This document shows, piece after piece, positions 43,305 to 55,499 of a stretch of 64,000 bases of DNA. The position numbers and the translations under genes are program-made. The notes under the pieces were generated by a model. The model was given only the letters and a program-made list of their open reading frames with translations. It did not search any database and was not told the origin of the DNA. The number at the start of each line of letters is the position of its first letter. Positions within the stretch are counted from its first letter, which is position 1. Source of the stretch: Pristionchus mayeri. Lineage: Eukaryota; Nematoda; Chromadorea; Rhabditida; Neodiplogasteridae. The stretch is from assembly GCA_036245805.1 (NCBI GenBank), contig BTRK01000004.1, positions 992,001 to 1,056,000 of the forward strand. Reading direction: 5' to 3'.

Positions 43305-45171
43305 GAGAGACTTTCTGAGAGAACTGAGCAATTTTACCTATAAGCCGTACAGCAAAACATGAAATTTCTCCTAAAATTATCCCTAGGGGTAACTTTTCAT
43401 GTAGAGTTCGAAAATCGACCTTAGAAAGCCGTATCTCCAACCCCTCATTTCCTGTGTTGCACTGCATCTGAGCGGTCGGTTTTTGTAAATCGTGAACGGT
43501 AGCTCCAAACTCCATACATGTATAGTAATTCTTAAAGATCTCGACGAGATAAGCATTTTTCTTGTTGTAAGTGAAGGGCTAGCTCATCTGTGAAAAAAGA
43601 TCTGACCGTTTGAATGTTGAAAAAAATCATCATAAATTTGGATGCCGTAATTATTCGCTTTTTTATTCTTACATTCGATTCCTCGATGAAAACTACCCCT
43701 AGGGTTTTATTTTCATGGAAAATTTCGTTCCTGTAAAGGGTCCGCCAAGATGCCGAAATAAGACGCTTTCCATGTTTTGCCAATATATGCAGTTCTCAGC
43801 CGCGCCGATGTGAACCACGATTAAATCTACCTGTCGTATGACTATACTAAGCTAGGGCAATAATATCCCGAAGAGAAAATTACGTTATCTCAATTTTGAA
43901 AAAAATCGATTTTTTCCTTGTCGATTTTGCCCATGTTTAGGCGCATTCAACTTTTCCTTTTCAATCCTAATTCCTAATTTTCTTAGCAAATCTAGTAGTA
44001 CGCATGGATGTAAGTCAGAAAATATTAAATATAGGGCCATCAGCAATAAGTAAGTTAGGCATGAGTTTGTTTAAAAATGTAATATTGAGAGCATCGGAAA
44101 AGAACAAAATTAAATTTCAAGCGCTGTTTCGCGCGAATGTGTCACATTTTAGCATAATAATTCTTCGCAAAGCCAAACTAATCGGCTTGTACGTATTATT
44201 GCGAAATATCAGTCGTTTTCGAAAAAATATATATTTTCATGTGTCCAAAAAATTATTTTTTTAAAAAGATGAAGGTAGGAGTCATTTTCAATGTATATTT
44301 TAGTTGTGCGACGTTGTAACCATTGCATTGTGTAACAATTTAAGCACTATTCCCGTAAAATTATCTTATTAGAATTTAAAATATTTTATTTTACCACGCG
44401 ACATTGCATTTTCATGCAAATTTATGCCTAACTTACTTATTGCTGATGGTCCTATATTTAATATTTTCTGACTTACATCCATGCGTACTACTAGATTTGC
44501 TAAGAAAATTAGGAATTAGGATTGAAAAGGAAAAGTTGAATGCGCCTAAACATGGGCAAAATCGACATGAAAAAAATCGATTTTTTTCAAAATTGAGATA
44601 ACGTAATTTTCTCTTCGGGATATTATTGCCCTAGCTTAGTATAGTCATACGACAGGTAGATTTAATCGTGGTTCACATCGGCGCGGCTTAGAACTGCATA
44701 TATTGGCAAAACATGGAAAGCGTCTTATTTCGGCATCTTGGCGGACCCTTTACAGGAACGAAATTTTCCATGAAAATAAAACCCTAGGGGTAGTTTTCAT
44801 CGAGGAATCGAATGTAAGAATAAAAAAGCGAATAATTACGGCATCCAAATTTATGATGATTTTTTTCAACATTCAAACGGTCAGATCTTTTTTCACAGAT
44901 GAGCTAGCCCTTCACTTACAACAAGAAAAATGCTTATCTCGTCGAGATCTTTAAGAATTACTATACATGTATGGAGTTTGGAGCGACCGTTCACGATTTA
45001 CAAAAACCGACCGCTCAGATGCAGTGCAACACAGGAAATGAGGGGTTGGAGATACGGCTTTCTAAGGTCGATTTTCGAACTCTACATGAAAAGTTACCCC
45101 AAGGGACAATTTTATTGGAAATTTCATTTTTTGCTGTACGGCCTCTTCTAAATTTTCTCAGACGGTCTCTC
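43305..45171. mobile_element. Large foldback DNA element 4 (TTAT duplication)
   Basis: 1867 bp, flanked by TTAT at 43301-43304 and 45172-45175. The left end GAGAGACTTTCTGAGAGA is the inverse of the right end TCTCAGACGGTCTCTC, imperfectly. Arms of about 760 bp enclose a loop of about 350 bp (44065-44410). The arms are nearly identical, so the same 83-codon frame appears inverted at 43532-43783 and 44703-44954. I consider that frame a by-product, not a gene. Confidence 0.8.
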
Positions 45172-45234
45172 TTATTTCAATAAATAAATCCAATTCTACA
45201 ATTCCACCATCCTATTGCATATGTTCATCTTTTT

Positions 45235-45640
45235 TTCGAATAGACCCCGATTATTTTGGGACCCGATTTTTCGAATGTGCAAAATGTTGAGGGACCCCGG
45301 TAATCTGAAATGCTGAAAAAAACGGGGTCCCAAAAAATGTGGGACCCCGATGTTGATGGGACCTCTATTTTTCGATGAATATTTAAGTTATCATAAAATT
45401 CGAAAAAATTTCGGGGTCCCGGAAAAAAGTTGGGACCCCGAACCTTATGGGTCCTTTATTTATCGGGGTCCCGGAAAAAAGTTGGGACCCTGAAGCTTAT
45501 GGGTCCCTGATTTATCGGGGTCCCGGAAAAAAGTTGGGACCCCGAACCTTATGGGTCCCTGATTTATCGGGGTCCCGGAAAAAAAGTGGGACCACACATT
45601 TTCCGGGGTCCCACCATGGGACCCCTCTACTACTACAGAG
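45235..45640. repeat. GGGACCCC-rich tandem and inverted repeat
   Basis: Repeats of GGGGTCCCGGAAAAAAGTTG, then GGACCCCGAA and TTATGGGTCCCTGATTTATC, with a unit near 57 bp, plus more degenerate copies to the left. GGGGTCCC and GGGACCCC are inverse words, so the array can fold in many ways. Confidence 0.75.
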
Positions 45641-45942
45641 CCAAAAGTTCTCAGGGGAGAGTTATCTCGGAAGATTGTTAGAATTGGATCATTGGAAACA
45701 ACGCCTCTTCATTTATCAAACGGCGAGATATTCTCACACTATATTCTCGAGATATTATCGAAATGAATATAAATTCCAATTGAGATCTCAGATTACTTGA
45801 GAATTTTGAGAACAAATTTCAAGAAAATATTCAACAAATACAATGTTTATTCATGCGACGAAACAAATAAGGCATTTACCCGTGCATTCGAATAGTCTTC
45901 ATCAACTATTTGTTATCACTAATCAATCCTGTGATACTATTC

Positions 45943-48900
45943 CTAGGGCAGCATTGTAGTACAGTCAATTGAGGGCTGGACTTGGGTAATTTTACGTTCC
46001 TTTCCGCACTTGCACGTGATAATCCTGATCAGATCCCTTCGGTAATCAGCCATTGATATGAGCACAGCGAGTGAATCTAGCGGAAGGAAGGCGCTGTTGA
46101 GAAGAGGCGTGTAACGATTGATCAGATGCAGTTCGAGGCCGAGCAGAGGTAGAATGATCCCGATACAAGGCGGGCTGTAGATACACACAAGCGGGATGAC
46201 GGTCTGAGCAGAATAATATTATGATGAGAATCAGTATACGGTATGAAAACTAGACTCGTTTCGAAGTATTCCAAGGCACAACAGGAATTTAATGAACTCA
46301 ATTGTAGGATGGAAAAGTGAAAAAGGTGAAAGTATTAACCTGGCTTTTTAACAGAAAAACTTTTGATTTGAATTCACACAAACTAGTGGGCAACTACGCC
46401 TCTCTAAACGTTGGAAGTTGTTACTGGTAAATTTTGAAAATATTTCACCGGCGTTATAAGCACATAATCGACGTTTTCTATCGATTCTCTAACGAAATCA
46501 TGAATCTGACCCGATGTCTGACCCATGGCCACGGGTTACGGTAGCCTTCGGTTACGGTACTCGTAAACTATTGACGTTTTGATTTCATCCTCTGATGAAA
46601 TCATGAGTCTGACACACCATCTGACCCAACGCCACTCAACAGGTTACGGTATGCACAGACGAACACCATATTTGTGGTCGTAAAAAAATTTCTTCTGGAA
46701 ATTTTGGAAATCTTTTTCGTGTAATGATCTTGTATTTTGATTCCACACAAACTAACAAAATATCGATCGAGACGAAAGCGCCAAACACAAAAAGCTTTCA
46801 GTTTATGGTAAGGGTTGTAACTAGCGGGGAACTACGTTCTGTTACAGGCGGGGAACTATGATAATGGGCTTAAAATAACGGACTCGTGACTTGGATACAC
46901 TTCTGTGAATATTCGAAAAAAGGTACAAATTCGACAGTCATATGTGCGACCCATCGAATATTATCTGACCCATCGCTAATTTTGACCTACCGCAATCATA
47001 AATTATTTTCCCCACCATTCCCTGGTTTTTTCGAAGCATGTCAAAACGTTTTGACGCCGACGGGCACCGAACCCCCAACTTCGTGTTTGCCAGTCCATCT
47101 CTTTAACCACTCGGCTGTGACAAAATACAAAAATACTTTCAAAAATTTTCAGTTAATAGGACGGTCATTATTTACCAAAGAAACAATTTAATTGCTGCGT
47201 TTTTGAAAAAGTCATGAATTCGCAACTTGGAATAATAGATGACCCACCGGACTTTTAGGGTTTACGGTACTCGATCGATTCGTGTTTTGGGGAAAATGGT
47301 TTGGTGGGCCAACGAAGTTAAATCGCATTTTCAGGTTGCGGGATAGCTGCGTAGTTTTGGTGAAAATTGCGTGCAAAGGTAACACACGGAATCACGGACT
47401 TTTTTTGGAATCCTGAAAATTTTGCCGAGGGGACCAAAGCTGCACTTGTGCGTAATGGGCAAGTGCCCCCACTCCCACATCCCCACAAACCCTCCAGCAA
47501 AAAAGCTTACGGGTTACTGGTAATATAGCAATAGCAATAGCAATATTGAGTTTCTTCTGTCCTCGGCTTTTCTCACATTCAAATGAAAATTAGAATCAAA
47601 CAAAAATACGGAGTGTCATACGCAGCAATTACAGGAATTCACATCTCATGAATTTTTCCGGAAAAGTCTCGATCAAAACTAGCACGACTTTCATAATTCA
47701 GCGCGCCTTTTCCAGAGAACTGACAAGGTGTAAACAAAATTTGTATCTCACTATTTTGGTAATAAGTAGCAAAAAAATAGGATACCTGCAAGCAAAGCGT
47801 AATGAACAATTGTCGCTGCAGACGAATCGTTTTGTCCGACTTGAGATTTGCCTTTCGCAAATAGGAGAAAATGCCGATAAAAGCATGGATCATGAAGCCC
47901 AAACATAAGGACATCAGAGCGCACAAGATGAGCACTCCAGTAAGAGTCCTCAGATTGAGCGAGCCGTCCTCCTTAATTGATCATTTTATTTCGGGAAACG
48001 GTCCTTGGTTTGCTCATCTTTTCCTCCGTTCGACCTTAAATAATGTGCACAATATAACGGAGGTCAAGCAATATAACCACCCCATCGGCAATAAAGATTC
48101 GGGTTTTACAACTGACCAGGAAATATTCGCCCATTACTATAGTGTGATTATCTGGATTAATGTTCAAGTCTCGAGCCATTTTTCCATGCATGCGACGGCG
48201 TCCGAACTCTGTGGGCGCGAACATGAAGTACGTGGCAAGAAATCTCAAAGAACATAAACAAATTAGATTTATTTTTGTCTAATCCTAGTTCATACCCGGC
48301 AACCACAACCATTAGGCCAACAGCGAGTAGCAGAAATATGAACGAAGGTTTTCTAAACAGTTGGATGCGTGACGGCCTGAACAATTAAATATATTTCATA
48401 AATAATTTTCGCTGTGCACTCAACACGGAACTTGCGTGGGCAGCTTGTCGTACGGTTTTTGGGGTGAGAAATAACAATTAAATACGATGAAAAATACGAG
48501 TCATTCATTATCTAGGAACTGCTATGGGAAAAACAAAAGACGATGGGAAGAGGGACATTGCAGAGAACCCTGGTTAGCACCGAGTGGACTAACCCAACAA
48601 AACGCCATTTGTTTAGATATCGAAAAAACTGACGACTTCACTGCCCATAATCGATACAAAAAGCTGTAGACAACCATAACAAATGTGAGGCTGTACAACC
48701 CGAGATAAGTGCAGAGAATTTCCTCAAAAATATATTCATTACTCAGGATTATATTTGCATTTATCACCCTAGTAATACCGTAGTCACTTGTTGGAATTAA
48801 AAGAAACATTCCTTCGGTTGTTGCTATTTTCTGAAAGAAATTTAAAAGTGATTTCTTAAAATGGACAGGTAACCTCTTGGATGAACATTTGAGCGGTCGT

Positions 48901-49217
48901 GTAGATAGCGTCTACTGATGCCATGGTAATCTGAATCAGTAAACTTTCATGGTTTACCATTCGATAACGCACCTGCAGATGCCGGTATGATCCTAGATTC
49001 GCTTTTGTGCGAAAAAGTAAACAGAATAGCAAAATGGAGTAAAAAATTATTCCAAGCGCTGAAATTGGATAAATTTACAATTTCGATCGATGGAATTGGA
49101 ATGAATGTCTAATTGTATGTTTTTGAATTTGTATTTTAAATATGTATTATTTATAAATAGTAGCTTCTTGCCAAAATTTATTTTCTCCAAGTAACTGGAA
49201 AGACCAGCTCGAGTCAT
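45943..49217 (-). CDS. Str-type chemosensory 7TM receptor F2
   Basis: Nine exons, same structure as F1: 49172-49217, 48973-49058, 48874-48930, 48768-48830, 48634-48722, 48296-48376, 48117-48243, 47786-47971, 45943-46203; 331 aa in phase. Landmarks: MTRAGLSSYLEKINFG start; FRTKANLGSYRHLQ; FLYRLWAVKSPSRIQLF; ATYFMFAPTEFGRRRMHG; TIRLQRQLFITLCLQ; and FLPLDSLAVLISMADYRRDL. The first intron starts with GC (TTTG|GCAAGA) where F1 has GT. Intron 8 is long (1.58 kb) and contains a tRNA-like relic. Appears functional if the GC donor works. Confidence 0.83.
47051..47121 (-). pseudogene. tRNA-like relic (Ser/Leu-type)
   Basis: The minus strand has a good A box (GCCGAGTGGTTAAAGAG) and a B-box-like GGGTTCGGTGCCC. 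The anticodon and acceptor stems pair poorly and the long variable arm is missing. Probably a tRNA pseudogene or tRNA-derived SINE head, inside intron 8 of receptor F2. Confidence 0.45.
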
Positions 49218-50905
49218 ATTGGTGGGACTGTTGATTCCGAATTTCCTAGAAAACAATGGCATAAAAAACAATTATAGTTTATAATTCTTCATTATCATGC
49301 AAGAAAATGTTCTGCTAAATCACATCGATGTTATTAAGTGCATTACAAAACTCAATCAAATCGTGAATTTCTAAAGGGCATGAACAAGCATCGACAGAAG
49401 AACAAAATAAAGCTGAATGGTTACAGTACGATTGAGGTTGTGGATAAGGGAACAAGGTATACATGACTCCACTCGTCTAAGCTATTGTCACATGAGCAAT
49501 TCGTGAGATTTGTATCTTAATCTTTGGTTGGGAATATATCTTTAATCCAAAGTTGTACGAGCAAAGAAAACGATTACTTTAAGTTTTATAATTATATAGA
49601 ATATTATTGTTCTCCTCAGACGATAAATGAAGACGTATTCGTGGTAGATCAGGTAGACTCTGCATCAGGTAGACTCTGTTATGATCTCTTCGCGTTGGGG
49701 AGGGTGAAAAGTGGAAGAGAGATGGGAAATACTGGATATTCGCCGAATTATGAAGAATATTATTCAAAGAAAACATTAATGCAACGAAAGTTTTTATAAG
49801 ATCTTCTCATAAAGTGCAATGCTGCTAGACAATACCGTATAGCTAGCGAGCGGTCGCTGCGTGGTCAGCGGAATTGTGTGTTACGCTGCGGGGATGTGTG
49901 GAGGTCGCTACAAAATTTACCCCTAAATGCGTAATGCGCTGAGTCGTGTGCAGAGTGTAGTTCACGTTTCTGAGAGTTCGTTTAACACACCATGGTGTTT
50001 CGTGTGCGAGGTGATGCACATGGTGCATTTGAATTTTGTGAGATTTAGTAAACATGCGTGGTGTGTATTAATATTTATCGATTTTTTGAAGTACCGCTTG
50101 AGGGCCAACTTTGTACTTGCGACGACGCGATAATTTTGAAGCGAATTTTTACAGTCAGATGCTTTATTATCTTGGCGTTTTGATTCTTTGTCGATTCCCA
50201 GACACTGTTGATTCCTTTTATTCTAAGCCAATTGATTCTGAGAATAAAATTGGTTCCCTAGAGCATAACTTCAATGAAGTAAATTTGTTTCAATTTTTCT
50301 AGCATATTACCCAGCGATTGCGCATCGAATCTGTTAAGTTTTCGTGAGATCAAAGTGTTTTGACAATTGACAATGCGAAGGCCGCGAAGACACAACACAA
50401 AATAATAAAGAACTACTGACGTATAATATAACAAGATTGCAAACAAATTTGGTAATAGATCACAGACTCAAATCACAGAAACAGTTTTGATAATCAATGA
50501 TTCTCTAGAGAAAATGAGAGAGAATCATTCGATACTATTCAAAATGACGAGGGCCGAGTATAGAATTATTCCGCTGTTTAATTTTCAAAAGAATGTGGTC
50601 GCAAAGGATCAAAACGCCGACACTACTCAGGAATCAAACATCCTATCAACTCTTCGAACATTGTACATTTGGTATTAGAGACCACAAGGCGATCTGTCAA
50701 AATAACCACACAAAGCTATTCTTGTGCCTGAAGTATCCCTAAGAGTCTGAATAACATCATGCTTTTTGATTTAAGTCGATATCTCAACTCTGCGCCGAAT
50801 TATTTCATGAAAACCTTTCGTTCGCTCTCAATGGAAAATGGCTCGAAATCGGGACGTATAGAGAATATTTTCTTCGGAAAGATCATACATGAGTTCCTAT
50901 CCGCC
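49218..50905. other. Upstream region of receptor F2; otherwise no gene
   Basis: 49497-49545 holds the CAATTCGTGAGA...GGGAATATAT element shared with F1. 49645-49680 has a duplicated AGGTAGACTCTG. Further right, short open frames are unrecognised. Confidence 0.35.
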
Positions 50906-50909
50906 CAAA

Positions 50910-50998
50910 GCAAGTGTTCGCTCGGTGTAGTGGTAATGCGTTTGCTCTATCACGCGCAAGTTGCGGGGTCAAATCCTATCGGATGCTACGTCTTGCAT
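50910..50998 (+). other. tRNA-like sequence, low confidence
   Basis: It has an A-box-like GCTCGGTGTAGTGGTAATGC and a B-box-like GGGTCAAATCC at tRNA spacing, with GCAAG and CTTGC as possible stem ends. The cloverleaf is poor. Possibly a degenerate tRNA or a SINE promoter. Confidence 0.25.
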
Positions 50999-51031
50999 TT
51001 TTTTGCATTTTTTTGATTAATTTCTAAATAA

Positions 51032-53930
51032 GAGGCGAATCGCGAGAGAATCGACCATTTGAGGGGGATGAGCGGCGGTAGGAAAAAAGTTTGTCCTATC
51101 TTGAAACAAATTTGATGGCAAGTACTTCAAATGATGCTCTTTCAAACTGCGTCGTCAGAATTTCGATATCTGACGTCATCGTCGAGATTCAGAAGTCCAA
51201 ACATGGTACTTTCACTTTTCGACAGTCAAATCGCGCTCACTAAAATGATCATAAAATCGTTTAAAATAACGATAGAAAGTCGTTCTTTTGTTAGAAAGAA
51301 AGCTGATAACATGCGCTACAACTTTCCTGTTGGAATGATCATTCTTGGTGCTCATCCTGGTGCGGAGCGGTCCTGTGAACCAAAAATGATATAACTTTGG
51401 AAATCGGAAATTCCTTTTTGAGTTTTCATGCTTAAGTTGTAGTACATGTATGTGCCTCACTTCTCCCCAAAAATTAGGAAAATCGGAGTATAGAAAAAAA
51501 AAGCGGGCTCAATATGGTGAAGTGCCCTCAAAATGAGTTCCGGACAAGAGTACTTCCGTATCTTCAATTTACATCATTTAGGCTCAAAATCATCTAAAAA
51601 GACCCAAAACAACATTTGACTTTGTTTCCCCCCATGTTATTGCACTTTCATTAGTCATAAATGGTCTTGCGACCGAAAACTTGAAAATCGATATTTTGAC
51701 CTTTTTCAAGTTGCTGGATGGGCTCTGTTGCGCTAAAGTTATTTCAAATAATGTAAAAACATCCCTCGAAACGACTCTCAAAAAGCGGGCACCTGGAAAT
51801 GCGAAATTCAATCTGAGGATTCCGATGAAAGGCGCTAGAATGTATGTCAGGTCAAACCAGAGACAGCGACCTGATTCATGGCTAGAAATGTAGGTCTCGA
51901 CGAGTTGAACATTTTATCTGTTGAAAGTGAGTTTCTATCTTTTCATTGAAGCGCGCTAGAGAGCCTGGAAGTTGGCCAGAAGAAGGCTAGAATCCCCCGA
52001 GAAGAAGGCTAGAATCCCCCGAGCGCAAGTTTTCGGTCGCAAGACCATTTATGACTAATGAAAGTGCAATAAAATGGGGGGAAACAAAGTCAAATGCTGT
52101 TTTGGGTCTTTTTAGATGATTTTGAGCCTAAATGAGGTAAATTGAAGATACGGAAGTACTCTTGTCCGGAACTCATTTTGAGGTCACTTCACCATATTGA
52201 GCCCGCTTTTTTTTCTATACTCCGATTTTCCTAATTTTTGGGGAGAAGTGAGGCACATACAAGTACTATCAGGTTGATGCATAAGTTTTGTCGCGTCCTA
52301 TCTCTTATGCATTATAACCTCCGAAATTCTTTGAATTAGTTCTAACTAAATTTCGTTATTCTTATTCATTGAGGGCCTTCATACCTTTTCTTACCCACCT
52401 TGCTTCATTCCTGTCAAGACAGTTTGGGAGCCACCGTAGGCAGGCAAAGTTGTAGTGAGAACAAGATTACATCTCAATTTAATGCACCAGTGCTTATTGA
52501 AAAGGAGGAATTATGTCGATTTAGTGTGATATGCGTAAAGTACTGTATATGGGCATAATTTTGAACCACTCGTGGATAATGGCAAATGAAAAGCGTTCTA
52601 GAAATTTAGACGAGTTTGCATAATGTTGGTGATACGGGACGGTCGGGAAAACTTTTGTAAGCCGAATGTTCTTCTCAATAGATATCGAGATTCAAATTGT
52701 TGTGGAATATAATTCACCCAATGAGATCAGTATACAATTACAGTTTGGAGTCCATTGGGTTCTGTTGAGATAAGTTGCTTCATACAGAACCAGGGAATGC
52801 AAGTCAAACTGCTGAAATTTGCACTTTGTTCAAATTCCTACCTCACACACATGTTCAATATCTGATTTATTGTGACTACTCGAACCATCAATCATTCCCT
52901 TACCAATATATGTTTGGGATATTTTTACAAATCAATAGCTTTTGAATGGCAATTTTGAATTCGAAACACGTAAACTTGCATTTTTGGCCCAATTGTGCCC
53001 GAATATAATTTATGCAAAATTTAAATTTCCCGCAAGAAGAGAGTTATCTATCTCACATGTCCAATGTTAAATTATACCCCCTTGAGTGGTTGAAACGCAC
53101 TTATGTTAGGCCCAGTTGTTATAATTCTGAAATCATGAGAGTTGGTCAAGTTGACTACGAATCAGCGGCTAGATTTAAATTCAGTGCACTATATCTTTGG
53201 TTCCGTTCAACCTAGCACCATATCTGGCATATATTTAGAAAGAGCCTTGACGCGGCATATCAACATGCTGCAGGCGTTTGCTTCATTATTCTTCTCTGCG
53301 AACTAGCACCCGGCTAAACAATTTCATAAAATTTGCACAAAATTCAAATTAGTTCATATTAGTATTTTTAGCTTAGCCGGCATGAACAGCTCAGCTATAC
53401 CCTATGGTTTTAATGAGCATGCCTACCCGTAACATATACTAGAAGGGCAGGCAACTGAAATATTTGAGACCTATCCTTTACGGAAATATTGCGGACCTCC
53501 GAAATGCGACAAAACTTATGCATCAACCTAATACAACCTAAGCATGAAAACTCAAAAGGAATTTCCGATTTCCAAAGTTATATCATTTTTGGTTCACACG
53601 ACCGCTCCGCACGAGGATGAGCACCAAGAATGATCATTCCAACAGGAAAGTTGTAGCGCATGTTATCAGCTTTCTTTCTAACAAAAGAACGACTTTCTAT
53701 CGTTATTTTAAACGATTTTATGATCATTTTAGTGAGCGCGATTTGACTGTCGAAAAGTGAAAGTATCATGTTTGGCCTTCTGAATCTCGAAGATGACGTC
53801 AGATATCGAAATTCTGACGACGCAATTTGAAAGAGCATCATTTGAAGTACTTGCCATCAAATTTGTTTCAAGCTAGGACAAACTTTTTTCCTACCGCCGC
53901 GGCGTGGTCGATTCTCTCGCGATTCCTCTC
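51032..53930. mobile_element. Large foldback DNA element 5 (ATAA duplication), hosting a mariner
   Basis: Left end GAGGCGAATCGCGAGAGAAT, right end the inverse, with ATAA on both sides (51028-51031 and 53931-53934). Arms of about 650 bp are interrupted on the right by another element at 52269-53531. Removing it leaves about 1.6 kb. The arms are so alike that an 87-codon frame appears twice in inverted form (51131-51394 and 53578-53841). Confidence 0.8.
52269..53531. mobile_element. Mariner-type element nested in foldback element 5
   Basis: Terminal inverted repeats AGGTTGATGCATAAGTTTTG plus TCGC, flanked by TA on both sides. The foldback arm resumes exactly after the second TA. Internal frames are broken and no intact transposase is seen. 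Confidence 0.82.
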
Positions 53931-53934
53931 ATAA

Positions 53935-55499
53935 ATTACTCACAAATCAGAAAAAGATCCTAAAATTTTAAAATTTTTTTTACAGTATCTTATCGATGGG
54001 AACTATCATAATTGAATGGAGCAGCTATATACGAGCACCCGAACCCATTTAACTCCAAAACCTGAATTTAAATATCGTATGTCAACCTAATTAGAGTTGC
54101 CTGATCAACCTGCTCTACTGGTCATTTGTGGAGGATGGCAAGAGCTACCGAAATCCCTTTTGGTTGACCGTTTTGGTGGAGAATTCGAGGCATGAGTGCA
54201 ATTGCGTATTTTGAGGGAATTCAGTATTCTCGAAAGGGCGTGGCTTGCGGTCTCTAGGTATTCTCACTGTGGGGTTATCATGTTATCATATTTGGATGTT
54301 TGTCTAGGGCGAGCAACCAAGATATATGTATATTTAGTGTGATTAGCATTAGTCAAATTTGGATATGATAAAGAAAAAGTGAAATAGCTCTCCTCCACCG
54401 CGCGGCGTGAACTGAACATGAGGAAGGATAATAGGATAAAAGGATCCGGCGCTTCTGCACATCCCCGGACAAACTTCAGCATCGTCATTACAAATATGTG
54501 ATAATTCCTACTAGGGTACTAATCCATGTATCCTAATGACTGTCTTAACCCAGGTTGTGCAGGTTTTGATTGTGCAGAAGCGCCAAGAATCCATATCCGT
54601 GCGCAAGAATTGCATTGAAAAAATATTTTCTTACGTTTAAAACGCGTTCTCTGTAAGAATGTGATGGTCCACTGTAGGGGGTGGCACAAGACTATAAAAT
54701 GATCGCATCGACTTGAACTTTGGGGGTGTCATACCTATGGGTAGGGTATGCTCCCATATGATTTTTGTGTCCCTTCCTCAATATTTTGACCTACAAAATT
54801 TGAAAAATGAAACTGAATATCCAAGGGCAGGATTCCTTCAAATCATTCCTCAACGTTTATAGACCATTAGTCGCACTAAAGAAGCCGTATTTTTGGCGCA
54901 AGCCAATCATTCGATAGCCCTCGCTAAGTTGCATCCATTGCTAAAATTTGAGCTGCATCTTTACATACATTTTTGAGAAAGTTGATTTGCAAAGTATCAC
55001 TGTTAAAATCGACATTCAGAGAAAATGAACTACATAGATCGATAGAGCTCATAAAATGAGTAGGGGTCGCTCAGGGGTCAATTTTACTCTATCTGTCAAT
55101 GTAATCGAGATATTTGCTCTCAAAGTGAGAACCGTCGACATGATGCCCGGCGTAGACAGCTCCAAAATGACGTATGCACATTGAGACTTTGGGGGAGTTT
55201 TAGGCATGCCTCAGGACGTCCAAATCCAGATAAAACTCATTTCACGATTTCCCTTCCACTAACCAGATTGTCGATTCTAGCTCGATTCTCTGGTGAGAGG
55301 CGTGATAAACAATTTATCGGATGTTTCTACAGTGAGGATGAAGGGATTAGAGGGAGCAGGGGGGACTCTGTAGGTGTCAATTGGCTATGAGGGTAGATAC
55401 AACCTCAACTGGCAAAATATCATCGGTGTGCGCTCGACTGTAGTTCGCTTGGGAGTCGTACAAACAACTTGGGAATTGTGACATTATTATCAGCATGTA
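53935..55499. other. No supported gene
   Basis: Intergenic DNA between foldback element 5 and receptor F3. A frame on the minus strand (54264-54488) and one on the plus strand (55181-55390) are not recognised. Confidence 0.35.

Noticed and set aside
43532..44954. Identical 83-aa frames on opposite strands
   Set aside because: They lie in the two arms of foldback element 4. Their identity comes from the palindrome, not from selection on a protein.
45447..45800. 117-aa repetitive plus-strand frame
   Set aside because: Arises from the GGGACCCC tandem array; no start context, domain or splicing.
51131..53841. Paired 87-aa frames
   Set aside because: Same explanation: they are inverted arms of foldback element 5.
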